NCBI RefSeq assembly: GCF_000015045.1
Contig: NC_008609.1
Span: 1,116,001 to 1,180,000 of the forward strand
Length of the DNA stretch: 64,000 nucleotides
Reading direction: 5' to 3'
From: Pelobacter propionicus DSM 2379
GTDB lineage: Bacteria; Desulfobacterota; Desulfuromonadia; Geobacterales; Pseudopelobacteraceae
Positions 18,357-27,016 of this stretch are shown piece after piece. The number at the start of each line of letters is the position of its first letter. The first letter of the stretch is position 1. Both the position numbers and the translations under genes were made by a program. The notes beneath the pieces are model-generated. The model searched no databases and had not been told where the DNA came from. It was given only the letters and a program-made list of their open reading frames with translations.

Positions 18357-19869
18357 CGATGATCGACCCGTCGCGGTACTCCACCAGCCCGACCACATCG
18401 TCCTCGAACTCCAGCGGCCGCGGTACGCCGGTCAGCTCGTAGATCTCGTCGCGCAGCTCGCGGATCTCCTTGACCGGCGCCCGGCGCCGGAGCAGTTCTG
18501 CCTTCAGCTCCGGGTGGCGGGGATTGACGGCGATACCCCGCTCGGTGACCACCACGTCCACCGTCTCCCCCGGCGTGGTGATGGTGGTGACCTCGTCCCT
18601 GATGATGGGCAGGCGCCCCCGGATGGAGGGGGCGACAATGATGGAGAGCTTGGCCCCGGCGGCGGTGTCGCTGTGGCCGCCGGTGTTGTGCAGCAGATAG
18701 CCGTTGGATTCGGTGTTGACGTTGACATTGAAGTCCACGTCCACCTCGGTGGCGCTCAGGATCACGCAGTCCAGACGGTTGACCACCGCCCCGCTGTTGA
18801 AGGGATTGGCGTACATGGTGGCGCTGATCTCCTGGTGGTTGCGGTTCCTGGCGATGGATTCCACCGCTTTCAGGTCGAAGCACTGCACGTCGAACAGCGC
18901 CTGGAACAGCCCCTCCTCCAGCATGTCCACGAAGTGCCCGGTGATGCCGCCGCAGCCGAAACTGCCCCTGATGTTCCCCCGGCGCATCAGGCCCCGCACC
19001 TGTTCGGCAACGGCCAGGGATATGCCGCCGGTGCCGGTCTGGAAGGAGAAGCCGTCTTTCAGCAGGCCGGAGGACTCGATTACTTGCGCTGCGTGCTTGG
19101 CTATCTGCAGGCCGATGGGGTCGGTGGTGATACGGGTGGTGGTGGAGACGATCTTGGCCGGGTCGCCGATGGATTCCACCGCAACCACATAGTCCACCAC
19201 GCTCTGGGAGATGCCCACCGGTACGGCTGGGTAGGGAACTAGGTTGTCGGTCAGCGCCACCACCGTGCGGGCGTGCTGGGCATCCACCATGGCGTACCCC
19301 AGACTGCCGCAGGCCGAGGGGCCGGAGAAGCCATTGAAGTTGCCGTAGTCGTCGCAGCAGGGGGCGGCCAGGAAAGCCACGTCCACCCCTACCTCCCCGG
19401 TGATCAGGGCGCGAGCCCGCCCGCCGTGGGAGCGGACAATGACCGGACAGCTGAGCTCGCCCTTGGAGATCAGCTCGCCGATCAGGCCGTTGACCCCGCA
19501 CTCCAGGGAGGTGATCACCCCCTTGCGGATGGCGGGGATGATCTCGGCATGCACCGGATGGATGGAGCTGGAGGCGATCCTGATGTCACGGATACCCAGT
19601 GCGTCGATCTCCCTGATCACCTGGTTGAGGACGTAGTCGCCGTTGCGCAGGCTGTGGTGGGTGGAGATGGTCATGCCGTCCTTAAGTCCCGAGGCGATGA
19701 TCGCCTCCCGGATGCCGGAGAGCACCTTCCTGTCGTTATGGGGGATGCGCTTGGTCGGCCGGGTGGCCCGCAGGGTGTGGGGCATGAGCGACCAGGGATC
19801 CTGGTAGGGGATCAGCTTACTGCCGGCAAAGCTGTCGGGGATGGTGCGCCCCAGGCTATTCAGCGCCAT
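18331..19869 (-). CDS. citF: Citrate lyase alpha subunit (citrate CoA-transferase)
   Basis: CitF moves the acetyl-thioester from CitD to citrate, forming citryl-ACP. This 512-residue protein matches the family length and starts MALNSLGRTIPD. Family motifs seen include THHSLRNGDYVLN, IHPVHAEIIPAIRKGV and FGCGGITGHFVDMLEEGLFQ. It overlaps citE by 14 bases and citX by 26 bases, as expected in a tightly coupled operon. The ATG at 19869 follows GGAGGAT. Confidence 0.94.
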   Translation of the reverse strand: MALNSLGRTIPDSFAGSKLIPYQDPWSLMPHTLRATRPTKRIPHNDRKVLSGIREAIIASGLKDGMTISTHHSLRNGDYVLNQVIREIDALGIRDIRIASSSIHPVHAEIIPAIRKGVITSLECGVNGLIGELISKGELSCPVIVRSHGGRARALITGEVGVDVAFLAAPCCDDYGNFNGFSGPSACGSLGYAMVDAQHARTVVALTDNLVPYPAVPVGISQSVVDYVVAVESIGDPAKIVSTTTRITTDPIGLQIAKHAAQVIESSGLLKDGFSFQTGTGGISLAVAEQVRGLMRRGNIRGSFGCGGITGHFVDMLEEGLFQALFDVQCFDLKAVESIARNRNHQEISATMYANPFNSGAVVNRLDCVILSATEVDVDFNVNVNTESNGYLLHNTGGHSDTAAGAKLSIIVAPSIRGRLPIIRDEVTTITTPGETVDVVVTERGIAVNPRHPELKAELLRRRAPVKEIRELRDEIYELTGVPRPLEFEDDVVGLVEYRDGSIIDVIRRVKE

Positions 19870-20776
19870 GGATATCCTCCTCGTGAATGATCTCGTCCAC
19901 CAGGCCGTGGGCAAAGGCGGTGCGCAGCACCCGCGCCGCGCGCTTGACCACCGGCGCGTCGATCATCTTGCCCTTCAGGGAGATGACGCCGGTGCCCATG
20001 GTGCGGGCGCGCTTGATGGCGTCGATGACCTGCAGGGCATAGTCCACCTCTTCCTGCTTGGGGGCGAAGACGTCGTGGATCACGTCGATCTGGCGCGGGT
20101 TGACCATGCACTTACCGGTGTAGCCCAGTTTCTTGGCCAGCTCGGTCTCCCGGCGCAGTCCCTCCATGTCGTTGAGATCGGCGAAGATGGTGTCGATGGC
20201 CTGGATGCCGGCGGCCTTTGCTGCCCAGAGTATGGTCATGCGGGCGTTGAACAGCTCCTCCCCCCCCTTGGTGCGCTCGATCTCCATGCTGGCGGTGTAA
20301 TCCTCCGCGCCGAAGCCGAGTCCGAAGACCCGTTTGGAGGTGCGGGCGATGTCGTTGGCGTTGATCACCCCCTGGGCGCTCTCGATGGAGGGGAGGATGC
20401 GGAAGCGGCCGATCTCCAGCCCCAGCTCTTCCTCGAATTCGGTCAGCATGGTGTCCAGGTGCTCGACGATCTCGGGCGTGTCGGCCTTGGGCAGGCGGAT
20501 GCCGTCGGGAAGAAAGGGGAGCACCGCCTTCAGGTCGTGATAGGCCCACTTGCTGTCCAGGGGGTTGATGCGTACCAGGATCTCCTTGTTGCGCCTGGTG
20601 TGGCTCTCCAGGAAGCGTTTCACCAGGATGCGGGCGGCGTCCTTTTCGTTCAGCGGGACGGCGTCTTCAAGATCGATGATCACGGCGTCGCAGGTGAACA
20701 GCGGCACGTTCTGCAGCATGGACGGCATGTTGCCCGGCACGTAGAGCAGCGACCGGCGCAGCTGGAATTCCGGCAT
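19856..20776 (-). CDS. citE: Citrate lyase beta subunit (citryl-ACP lyase)
   Basis: CitE cleaves citryl-ACP to oxaloacetate and acetyl-ACP. This 306-residue TIM barrel has the substrate-Arg segment RRSLLYVPGN near residue 7, the metal Glu in FRILPSIESAQGV, and FGAEDYTASM with the metal Asp. All catalytic elements of the HpcH/CitE fold are present. It is joined to citF by a 14-base overlap. Confidence 0.95.
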   Translation of the reverse strand: MPEFQLRRSLLYVPGNMPSMLQNVPLFTCDAVIIDLEDAVPLNEKDAARILVKRFLESHTRRNKEILVRINPLDSKWAYHDLKAVLPFLPDGIRLPKADTPEIVEHLDTMLTEFEEELGLEIGRFRILPSIESAQGVINANDIARTSKRVFGLGFGAEDYTASMEIERTKGGEELFNARMTILWAAKAAGIQAIDTIFADLNDMEGLRRETELAKKLGYTGKCMVNPRQIDVIHDVFAPKQEEVDYALQVIDAIKRARTMGTGVISLKGKMIDAPVVKRAARVLRTAFAHGLVDEIIHEEDIHGAE

Positions 20777-20779
20777 GGT

Positions 20780-21250
20780 TTACTCCTCGTTGAAATAGAT
20801 GGTGGGAATGCCGCCGGATGTGGAGTGGTGACGCTCGACCCCCTCCACCACCAGCTCGGTCAGCACGATCTCGCAGGTGGCGAACACCCGGGCATCGAAG
20901 AGGTGGCCGCCGATGACATCGCAGGATGATTTTCCGGCCATGATGTGCAGGTGGCAGTCGGGGGTGTTGGTCTCGTCGGGAACGATGTTGCCGGTCAGGC
21001 TGAGCAGCTCCAGCGGCCCCTCCAGCAGGTGGGTGTTGACCCGGGCCGGGGTGATGGGGAGCTTGGCCCCCGATTTGATGCCGCGCAGGCAGACGTCCCG
21101 CACCGAGCCGACGGCGGAGAGGATCACTGCATAGTGGATGTTTTCCGTGAGCGCGAACTGGGTGATGCACTCCACCAGGCTCTCGCCCGGAATGATCTTG
21201 AGGATGAAGCGCCGCCCCTGTTTGTATTCCTTGTATCTGAAGCCACTCAT
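20780..21250 (-). CDS. PPC/DUF296-domain protein inside the citrate lyase operon
   Basis: This 156-residue protein fits the PPC (DUF296) domain: YAVILSAVGSVRDVCL with the Gly-x-Val turn, then LHIMAGKSSCDVIGGHLFDARVFATCEIVLTEL near residues 100-132. The PPC domain is known as a trimeric beta-alpha fold, fused to AT-hooks in plants and alone in bacteria, where its role is unclear. Here it is between citE and citD with gaps of 3 and 4 bases, on the same strand. That position suggests a part in citrate lyase assembly, metabolite sensing or control. No AT-hook is present. Classic cit operons do not have this gene. Confidence 0.8.
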   Translation of the reverse strand: MSGFRYKEYKQGRRFILKIIPGESLVECITQFALTENIHYAVILSAVGSVRDVCLRGIKSGAKLPITPARVNTHLLEGPLELLSLTGNIVPDETNTPDCHLHIMAGKSSCDVIGGHLFDARVFATCEIVLTELVVEGVERHHSTSGGIPTIYFNEE

Positions 21251-21254
21251 CCCT

Positions 21255-21518
21255 TCACACCTCCCTGGCCCGTTGCAGCGCCGCTTCCAGGCGCGCCTCG
21301 ATGGCGTAGTCCAGTGCGCCCCGGTCGCTGATGCGGATTCTGCCCCTGGTGACCCCCTGCTTGGCCAGCACCTGTCCCAGCTTGGCGCGGATCAGGTGCT
21401 CGAACTGCTTCTTGACCGTGGATTCGATCTCCACGGTCAGCTCGTCCGCCGGTTCAACGAACACCATCAGGTCGCTGGATTGCATGGTGCCGGCCTGTCC
21501 CTTTTTCGTGATTGTCAT
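21255..21518 (-). CDS. citD: Citrate lyase acyl carrier protein (gamma subunit)
   Basis: CitD carries the acetyl group on a phosphoribosyl-dephospho-CoA arm. This 87-residue protein has AGTMQSSDLMVFVEP, in which Ser14 matches the modified Ser of known CitD proteins, and GALDYAIEARLEAAL near the C-terminus. It overlaps citC by four bases (ATGA type). Confidence 0.93.
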   Translation of the reverse strand: MTITKKGQAGTMQSSDLMVFVEPADELTVEIESTVKKQFEHLIRAKLGQVLAKQGVTRGRIRISDRGALDYAIEARLEAALQRAREV

Positions 21519-22531
21519 CTGAAGACTCCCCTGTCATGGCGTAGTTTGTCTCGAATGGGATCGGCTTCGCTGCTCATCAGAAAAGCTGACGTGCTGTCCG
21601 GCACCAGCAGTTCCAGCGTCGCACGGTCATTGTTTGCCAGCGCCTGCCGCACCCGCGAGGCGCTGATGACCTCTCCGCCCGCGCAGATGCGCTCCACCTC
21701 GGTGAGGGTTATGCCATGGGGGGGGAGCAGGCTCTTCATGCATTCATTGTAGCGGAAGGTCAGGCCGCAGCAGGGCTCGTTGCCCACGAATCTACGGGTG
21801 ATGCGAAAAAAGGGGGCGATGCGGGAGGCGAACAGGGTCAGGTCCAGTTCCATCTGGATGCGGGCCACCGGGTCGTCTCTCTTCAGGAAGTAGGTGGGAA
21901 AGGTGGCGCCGCTGATGGCGTAGTGGGAGGTGCCCAGAACCAGGACGTTGGCCAGGTCCCCCACCCCCTGGCGCACCAGCTGGAGGCGGACCTGAAAGGG
22001 GAATGCCGAGCGATCCTCGGCCACCACGAACAGGTAGAGGGTGTCCACCTGCCGGGCCGCGCTTTCCACCAGGTGCCGGTGGCCGCGGGTGAAGGGGTTG
22101 CAGTTCATTACCACCGCGCCGTTGGTTCCGTTCCTGATCAGAGAGCGCTGGGATGCGAGCCAGCGCTCAAGCCCCCTGCCGTATTCCAGGAGCGCCACTT
22201 GCTCCTGGCTGGCCAGAAGCGAGAAGTTGAGCGACTGGAAGGTGGTAACGTGCTCCGGCTTGGTGAAGACGAACAGGGATTCGAAGCCGGCGGCGAATCC
22301 GCGCCTGACCAGCTCGGTGACCATCCTGGCCAGGAGTTCCTGCCCCTGGTGGGACGGCTCAACGGCGAACATTTTAAGGATGTTGTCGACCCGCGCGCCT
22401 ACTGCCACGAGTTTGCCTTGTTCGTGGATGCCCAGCAGCTCGTCGAATCCCTCTTCGAAGGAGAGTCCGCTTTGCTCCACGAGCCCGTGCGCCGCCCGTA
22501 TGTCAGGGGGAGAGTGCAGTTCCGTAATCAT
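21515..22531 (-). CDS. citC: [Citrate lyase] ligase
   Basis: CitC acetylates the CitD prosthetic arm, using acetate and ATP, and activates the complex. This 338-residue protein has an N-terminal GNAT-like domain (VEPSHQGQELLARMVTEL near residues 57-74) and a nucleotidyltransferase domain with MNCNPFTRGHRHLVE near residues 142-156 (the HxGH-like site) and ISASRVRQAL. It is the first gene of the operon and is preceded by a candidate promoter with an operator. Confidence 0.92.
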   Translation of the reverse strand: MITELHSPPDIRAAHGLVEQSGLSFEEGFDELLGIHEQGKLVAVGARVDNILKMFAVEPSHQGQELLARMVTELVRRGFAAGFESLFVFTKPEHVTTFQSLNFSLLASQEQVALLEYGRGLERWLASQRSLIRNGTNGAVVMNCNPFTRGHRHLVESAARQVDTLYLFVVAEDRSAFPFQVRLQLVRQGVGDLANVLVLGTSHYAISGATFPTYFLKRDDPVARIQMELDLTLFASRIAPFFRITRRFVGNEPCCGLTFRYNECMKSLLPPHGITLTEVERICAGGEVISASRVRQALANNDRATLELLVPDSTSAFLMSSEADPIRDKLRHDRGVFR

Positions 22532-22573
22532 GTGCCCGATTCATCCTCTGAAATTGACATGATCCGCTGGTGC

Positions 22574-22602
22574 ATTTGACGGCTTTGCAAGCCGTCTGTC
22601 AA
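22574..22602 (-). promoter_or_regulatory. Candidate promoter with palindromic operator for the citrate lyase operon
   Basis: On the minus strand, TTGACA is followed after 17 bases by TCAAAT. The spacer is filled by a perfect inverted repeat at 22578-22596, GACGGCTT-GCA-AAGCCGTC. The start of citC is about 43 bases downstream of the -10. A protein bound here would block or bend the promoter, so the operon is likely regulated. The regulator is not known. Confidence 0.6.
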
Positions 22603-22644
22603 CAGTTCTTTATCCCGGCGGACGATCAGGCTCGACCGGGATGA

Positions 22645-23517
22645 TCAGGGGATAAGCCCCCTGGTCAGCTCCAGGACGACATCGGCGCGGTTCAGGGTGT
22701 AAATGTGTATGCCCGGCGCACCGCCGGCCAGAAGCTCCTCAGCCTGGCGGCGGGCATGGGCCACACCCGCTTCACGCACGGCAGCGGCACCGCCGTCGCG
22801 GTCCGCCTGCTCCAGTTCAGCCAGAAAGCGGGCAGGGATGGTCGCCCCGCACAGCGATACGATGCGCTGAATGACCTTCAGGCTGACCACCGGGATGATG
22901 CCGGGGATGATCGGCTTCTCGATTCCCTGGTCGCGCGCCCTGCGGACGAAATCGAAGTAGCTCGTGTTGTCGAAGAAGAGCTGGGTGATGACGAAATCGC
23001 CGCCATTGTCCAGCTTGAGCCTGAGAAAGTCAAGGTCGCTTTGGGGGCTCTTGGCCTGGGGGTGGGTCTCGGGGTAGCCGGCCACGCCCAGGCCAAGTTC
23101 CGGGTGCACCGAGCGGATGTAGGCGACCAGGTCGGAGGCGTACTGCAGGCTGTGGCAGGAGAGGAAGTTATCGGGAGCGTCCTTGGGGGGGTCTCCCCGC
23201 AGGGCCAGCACGTTGCGCACGCCGGCTGCCGACAGCTGGTTCAGGAATTCCAGGATCGCCTCCGGGGTCGCGCCGACACAGGTCAGATGCGCCATGGCCT
23301 CCAGGCCCAGATTGCGGGTGAGGCGGCTGACGATCTCAAGGGTGTCGCTCTGGGTGCTTCCTCCCGCTCCATAGGTGACCGAGACGAACAGCGGGTCCAC
23401 CTGGGCCAGCTGCTCCACGGCCTGAAAGAACGCTGGCCACTCGGACCTTTCTTTGGGGGGAAAGAATTCCAGCGAAACGAACGGACTTCTGGTTGCTATC
23501 AGATCGGCTATACGCAC
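22645..23517 (-). CDS. metF: 5,10-methylenetetrahydrofolate reductase
   Basis: MetF reduces methylene-THF to methyl-THF with FAD. This 290-residue TIM barrel shows FVSLEFFPPKER near residues 13-24, VSVTYGAGGSTQSDT, the ALRGDPP motif near residue 105 and FVITQLFFDN near residue 176, all family hallmarks. It is on the same strand as the cit operon downstream but is separated from citC by 113 bases with a promoter. Confidence 0.95.
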   Translation of the reverse strand: MRIADLIATRSPFVSLEFFPPKERSEWPAFFQAVEQLAQVDPLFVSVTYGAGGSTQSDTLEIVSRLTRNLGLEAMAHLTCVGATPEAILEFLNQLSAAGVRNVLALRGDPPKDAPDNFLSCHSLQYASDLVAYIRSVHPELGLGVAGYPETHPQAKSPQSDLDFLRLKLDNGGDFVITQLFFDNTSYFDFVRRARDQGIEKPIIPGIIPVVSLKVIQRIVSLCGATIPARFLAELEQADRDGGAAAVREAGVAHARRQAEELLAGGAPGIHIYTLNRADVVLELTRGLIP

Positions 23518-23736
23518 GGTTCCTCCGTTGCTTGTTGCATGATTCGGTGCGGCGTCGTGTGGTGCGAAGCCGGATGGCGGATCGACTCATCCTGCCGGGG
23601 CATCGGGCTTCCCGGGCGTACGCGCGGACTCCACGGAATGTCGTTGGATCCGTTTCCGGGAAAAATGTGTAGCAATATTGCGGCACGATGTCAAGAAGCG
23701 CACAGGCGCTTGACGCCATGGGAAAAGATTCCCATA

Positions 23737-24741
23737 ATGCCGGCCATGATTGCACCCGGCCGCCGTACCACACGTTTGATTGCCTCGCTCATTGGCTGCT
23801 GCCTGCTCTTTCTGCTGGCCTGGTACCTGGTCTGCCTGCTGATACCCGTCGGCAGGGGCAGAGTGGTGCGGGTGGTGTCGTTGCCGGCGGGCAGCGGTGT
23901 CGCTAAACTGGCCCAGGATCTGAAGCAGGGCGGTATCATCCGCAGTTCCTGGCATTTCATCCTGGTCAGCCGTCTGCGGGGGCAGGTCCAGCGCCTGAAG
24001 GCAGGGGAGTACCGCTTCAACGATGCCATGACCACAACGGAGATACTGCTCAAGGTGGTGGAAGGTCGCGTCGATTTCCGGCGCTTCACCCTTCCCGAAG
24101 GGTATTCCATCTATCAGGCTGCCGAACTGCTGGAACGGAAGGGGCTTCTGGGGCGGGATGATTTTCTGGATGCCTGCCGTGATCCACTGTTACTGGCCAG
24201 GTTGGGCATCGGGACTGAGAGTGTGGAGGGGTACCTCTTTCCCGCCACCTACAACCTCTCCCGGGGGGAAAGCGCCAGCCAGCTGGTTTCCCGCATGACG
24301 GCCCAGTTCGAGAAAAACTACGCCGCCATGGCCGGCAGAGCCGCCGGAGCCAGATCCCGACACGCGGTGGTGACCATGGCCTCCATGATCGAGAAGGAGG
24401 CCGTATCCCCCATCGAGAAGCCGCTGATCTCCTCGGTCTTCCACAACCGTCTGGCCATGGGAATGCGCCTGCAGAGCGATCCAACGGCGGTGTACGGCGT
24501 GCGGGCCTTCGGCGGCACGGTGAGCAGTGCCGACATCCGTCGCCCCTCCCCCTACAATACCTACCTGAACCGGGGGCTGCCGCCCGGCCCCATCGGTAAT
24601 CCGGGCGCCGATGCCTTGGCTGCCGCCCTCCATCCCGCGGCAACCCCGTACCTCTACTTTGTGGCACGCCAGGACGGCACCCACCATTTCTCCCGCACCC
24701 TGGACGAGCACAACCGCGCGGTCCGGCGGTATCTTAAATAG
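23737..24741 (+). CDS. mltG: Endolytic murein transglycosylase MltG
   Basis: MltG cuts nascent glycan strands in the periplasm. The 334-residue protein has one N-terminal membrane segment (LIASLIGCCLLFLLAWYLVC), a LysM-like region with RLKAGEYRF, and the YceG catalytic motif VTMASMIEKEAV near residue 215, where the Glu of SMIEKE is catalytic. GLPPGPIGNPG and LYFVARQDGTHHFSRTLDEHN near the end are family signatures. The ATG at 23746, three codons later, is an equally possible start. Confidence 0.93.
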   Translation: MPAMIAPGRRTTRLIASLIGCCLLFLLAWYLVCLLIPVGRGRVVRVVSLPAGSGVAKLAQDLKQGGIIRSSWHFILVSRLRGQVQRLKAGEYRFNDAMTTTEILLKVVEGRVDFRRFTLPEGYSIYQAAELLERKGLLGRDDFLDACRDPLLLARLGIGTESVEGYLFPATYNLSRGESASQLVSRMTAQFEKNYAAMAGRAAGARSRHAVVTMASMIEKEAVSPIEKPLISSVFHNRLAMGMRLQSDPTAVYGVRAFGGTVSSADIRRPSPYNTYLNRGLPPGPIGNPGADALAAALHPAATPYLYFVARQDGTHHFSRTLDEHNRAVRRYLK

Positions 24742-24769
24742 CGAGCACTCTGTCCTGGCTGGTTGCTGG

Positions 24770-25936
24770 TCAGGGCAAAGTGGTAGCGCCCCGTCTGGCC
24801 GGAACGATGTCGATGACGGTTATCTCCGGCGGCGCCAGGAAGCGGATCGGTGGCCCCCAAGTGCCGCTGCCGCGGCTGACGTGGATCATGGAGCCGTTGT
24901 TGAGCTGTGTCGTACCGCTGGGGATCGGGAAGCTGAGCTTGGTCAGCAGGTAGAAGGGGAAGATCTGCCCCTTGTGGGTGTGGCCGGAGAGTTGCAGGTC
25001 GAACAACCCCTCGTTTCGCGGATCGACCCGCGGCCGGTGCTTGAGGTGCAGGCGGAAGCGGTCACGGGGGAGCGCCCTGAGCAGAGCCGTCTCGTCCAGG
25101 CGGGGCGGCGGCAGGGACATACGCTTCCAGGCCGCGTCGTCACAACCGCTGATGACCAGGCCGATAGGCAGTACAACCGCCTCGTTACGCAGCACGCGGA
25201 ATCCGGACGCCTTTGTTACCTCCAGGGAGTGCTCCAGGCCGGCGTAGTACTCGTGGTTGCCGCTGACGGCGAACTTTCCCCATGGGGCAGGAACCTGACG
25301 CAGCATGGCTTCCAGGTCGCTAAAGCCTGCGCTCCCCTCCCGCCGCGACAGGCGTCCGTCTATCAGGTCGCCGGTGGAGACCAGGATGTCCGGTCGCAGT
25401 TCGCCCACGACGCGCAGCATGCGACTGAGCCGCGCTTCGCGGACGATCAGACCCAGGTGTACGTCGGAGAGCTGTACGATCCTGATCCGCTTGACAGAGG
25501 GGGGAATCTTTGAATTGGAGATGGTGATCCGCTCGGTCCTGATCTGCCGTGCCTCGTAGAAGCCGTAGCAGGAGACAGCCAGGGCACACAGCAGGGCGAG
25601 TTCGCATGAACGGCAAGGGCTCAGGAAACCGGAAACGGTCAGGGACAAACGGGAGAAGGCCAGACGCAGCAGGTCCAGGGGGATCAGCGTCGAGACCAGG
25701 ATAAAGATGAACCCCATCCAGCAATAGCCGCTCCAGGCAAGGGCCTGGGTTGTCCTCTCCAGCCCGCACTGTTCGCAGATGCGTACCAGGAACGGCGCGC
25801 CGGTTCCCAGCATCATCAGGCAGCGCAGGGTGAACAGGACCCTGCGGCCGGGTCTGAAGGCGCGCTGGATGCGCACATACGCATACAGATGCATCCCTCC
25901 GTAGAGGGAGAGGAAGGTGATCAGGAAGAGGGACAC
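24770..25936 (-). CDS. Membrane-anchored metallophosphoesterase
   Basis: This 388-residue protein has about four N-terminal membrane helices (residues 1-130) and a calcineurin-like domain: IVQLSDVHLG (D-x-H), LVSTGDLIDG (G-D), VSGNHEYYAG (G-N-H-E) and LSGHTHKGQIFPF (G-H-x-H). This matches the YkuE/LpxH-like group with a membrane anchor. The substrate is unknown. The last few bases of rnhB overlap its start, so the two are cotranscribed. Confidence 0.87.
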   Translation of the reverse strand: MSLFLITFLSLYGGMHLYAYVRIQRAFRPGRRVLFTLRCLMMLGTGAPFLVRICEQCGLERTTQALAWSGYCWMGFIFILVSTLIPLDLLRLAFSRLSLTVSGFLSPCRSCELALLCALAVSCYGFYEARQIRTERITISNSKIPPSVKRIRIVQLSDVHLGLIVREARLSRMLRVVGELRPDILVSTGDLIDGRLSRREGSAGFSDLEAMLRQVPAPWGKFAVSGNHEYYAGLEHSLEVTKASGFRVLRNEAVVLPIGLVISGCDDAAWKRMSLPPPRLDETALLRALPRDRFRLHLKHRPRVDPRNEGLFDLQLSGHTHKGQIFPFYLLTKLSFPIPSGTTQLNNGSMIHVSRGSGTWGPPIRFLAPPEITVIDIVPARRGATTLP

Positions 25937-26580
25937 GTCACGTGCTCCCGTACGCCCCGGAAGGTCAGACGGTGGACCGGGGACGGGCCCAGCCGGCGGA
26001 TGGCCTCCATGTGCGAGGCGCAGCCGTACCCCTTGTGGCTGGCGAAGCCGTAGCCGGGATGCAGTAGGTCCAGTTCGGTCAGCATGCGGTCACGGCTGAC
26101 CTTGGCGATGATGGATGCTGCCGCGATGGTGAGGGAGCGCGAATCCCCCTTGGTGATGGTCTTCTGGGGGAGCGGGACGTCGATGGTACTGATGCCGTCG
26201 ATCAGCAGCATGTCCGGTCGCGGGGCAAGAATGTCTACGGCCTCCGCCATGGCATGGCGCGTGGCCTGGAGAATATTGATGCGATCGATCAATTGGGGCG
26301 TGCCGATACCGATGCCGACGGAAAGCGCCCGAGCCATTATCTCGTCGAAAAGCTGCTCGCGTGTGCGGGGCGAGAGCTTCTTGGAGTCATCCACGCCCGG
26401 AATGGCCATACCTGTGGGAAGAATCACGGCCGCTGCCACCACCGGACCGCAGAGCGCGCCCCTGCCGGCTTCGTCGATTCCCGCTATGACCCTGTGCCCC
26501 TGTTTAAGAGCCTGCTGCTCGAAGAACAGCAGGTCAATGGGGGGCGAGCTGAAGAGTTCGCGCTGTTGCATGGGTGACAT
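25921..26580 (-). CDS. rnhB: Ribonuclease HII
   Basis: RNase HII removes ribonucleotides from DNA. This 219-residue protein has AGIDEAGRGALCGPVVAAAV near residues 33-52 (the first catalytic Asp-Glu pair), DDSKKLSPRTRE, LLIDGIS and AAASIIAKVSRDR. The start at 26580 lies just after the rplS terminator. The ATG at 26571 is an alternative; neither has a strong ribosome binding site. Confidence 0.95.
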   Translation of the reverse strand: MSPMQQRELFSSPPIDLLFFEQQALKQGHRVIAGIDEAGRGALCGPVVAAAVILPTGMAIPGVDDSKKLSPRTREQLFDEIMARALSVGIGIGTPQLIDRINILQATRHAMAEAVDILAPRPDMLLIDGISTIDVPLPQKTITKGDSRSLTIAAASIIAKVSRDRMLTELDLLHPGYGFASHKGYGCASHMEAIRRLGPSPVHRLTFRGVREHVTCPSS

Positions 26581-26581
26581 G

Positions 26582-26612
26582 AAAAAAGCCCCGACGGTGC
26601 GGGGCTTTCCGT
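26582..26612 (-). terminator. Rho-independent terminator between rplS and rnhB
   Basis: On the minus strand the stem AAAGCCCCG / CGGGGCTTT is followed by a T run. It lies between the rplS stop and the rnhB start, so it probably lowers transcription into rnhB rather than closing the operon fully. Confidence 0.88.
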
Positions 26613-26613
26613 G

Positions 26614-26973
26614 CTACTTGGCGATGGGTACGTATTTCTTCTCGCGGATCCTGGCTGCCTTGCCGCGCAGTTTGCGCAGATAGTACAGTTTGGCGCGGCG
26701 TACGTGGCCGCGGGTCACGATTTCGACAGTCTCCAGAATGGGGGAGTGGAGCGGGAAAATCCTCTCGACGCCGATGCCGTTGGATATCTTGCGGACGGTG
26801 AACGATTCGCGGATGCCGCCGTTCTGGCGGGATATGACCACGCCCTGGTAGGCCTGGATGCGCTGCTTATCGCCTTCGACGATTTTGACCTGCACCTTGA
26901 CGGTGTCGCCGACCTTGAACGGTGCGACGTTCTTCTTCATCTGTTCAAATTCCAGAAAATCAATGGTATTCAT
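26614..26973 (-). CDS. rplS: 50S ribosomal protein L19
   Basis: This 119-residue protein shows the L19 signatures [28 protein letters not shown]-like [23 protein letters not shown] and RRAKLYYLR. The ATG at 26973 begins the conserved [11 protein letters not shown]. It is the penultimate gene of the ffh-rpsP-rimM-trmD-rplS-rnhB operon. Confidence 0.98.
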   Translation of the reverse strand: MNTIDFLEFEQMKKNVAPFKVGDTVKVQVKIVEGDKQRIQAYQGVVISRQNGGIRESFTVRKISNGIGVERIFPLHSPILETVEIVTRGHVRRAKLYYLRKLRGKAARIREKKYVPIAK

Positions 26974-27016
26974 CAGTATCTTCCTCCATGTCTCTCTTTG
27001 TTGCAATTGTATGAAT

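Noticed and set aside
19841-20929. Open frame of 362 codons on the plus strand opposite citE
   Set aside because: Shadow of the cit operon, with low-complexity Gly/Val/Asp/His composition.
22705-23736. Long N-terminal extension of the mltG frame
   Set aside because: It runs antisense to metF; the MltG membrane anchor begins only near 23737.
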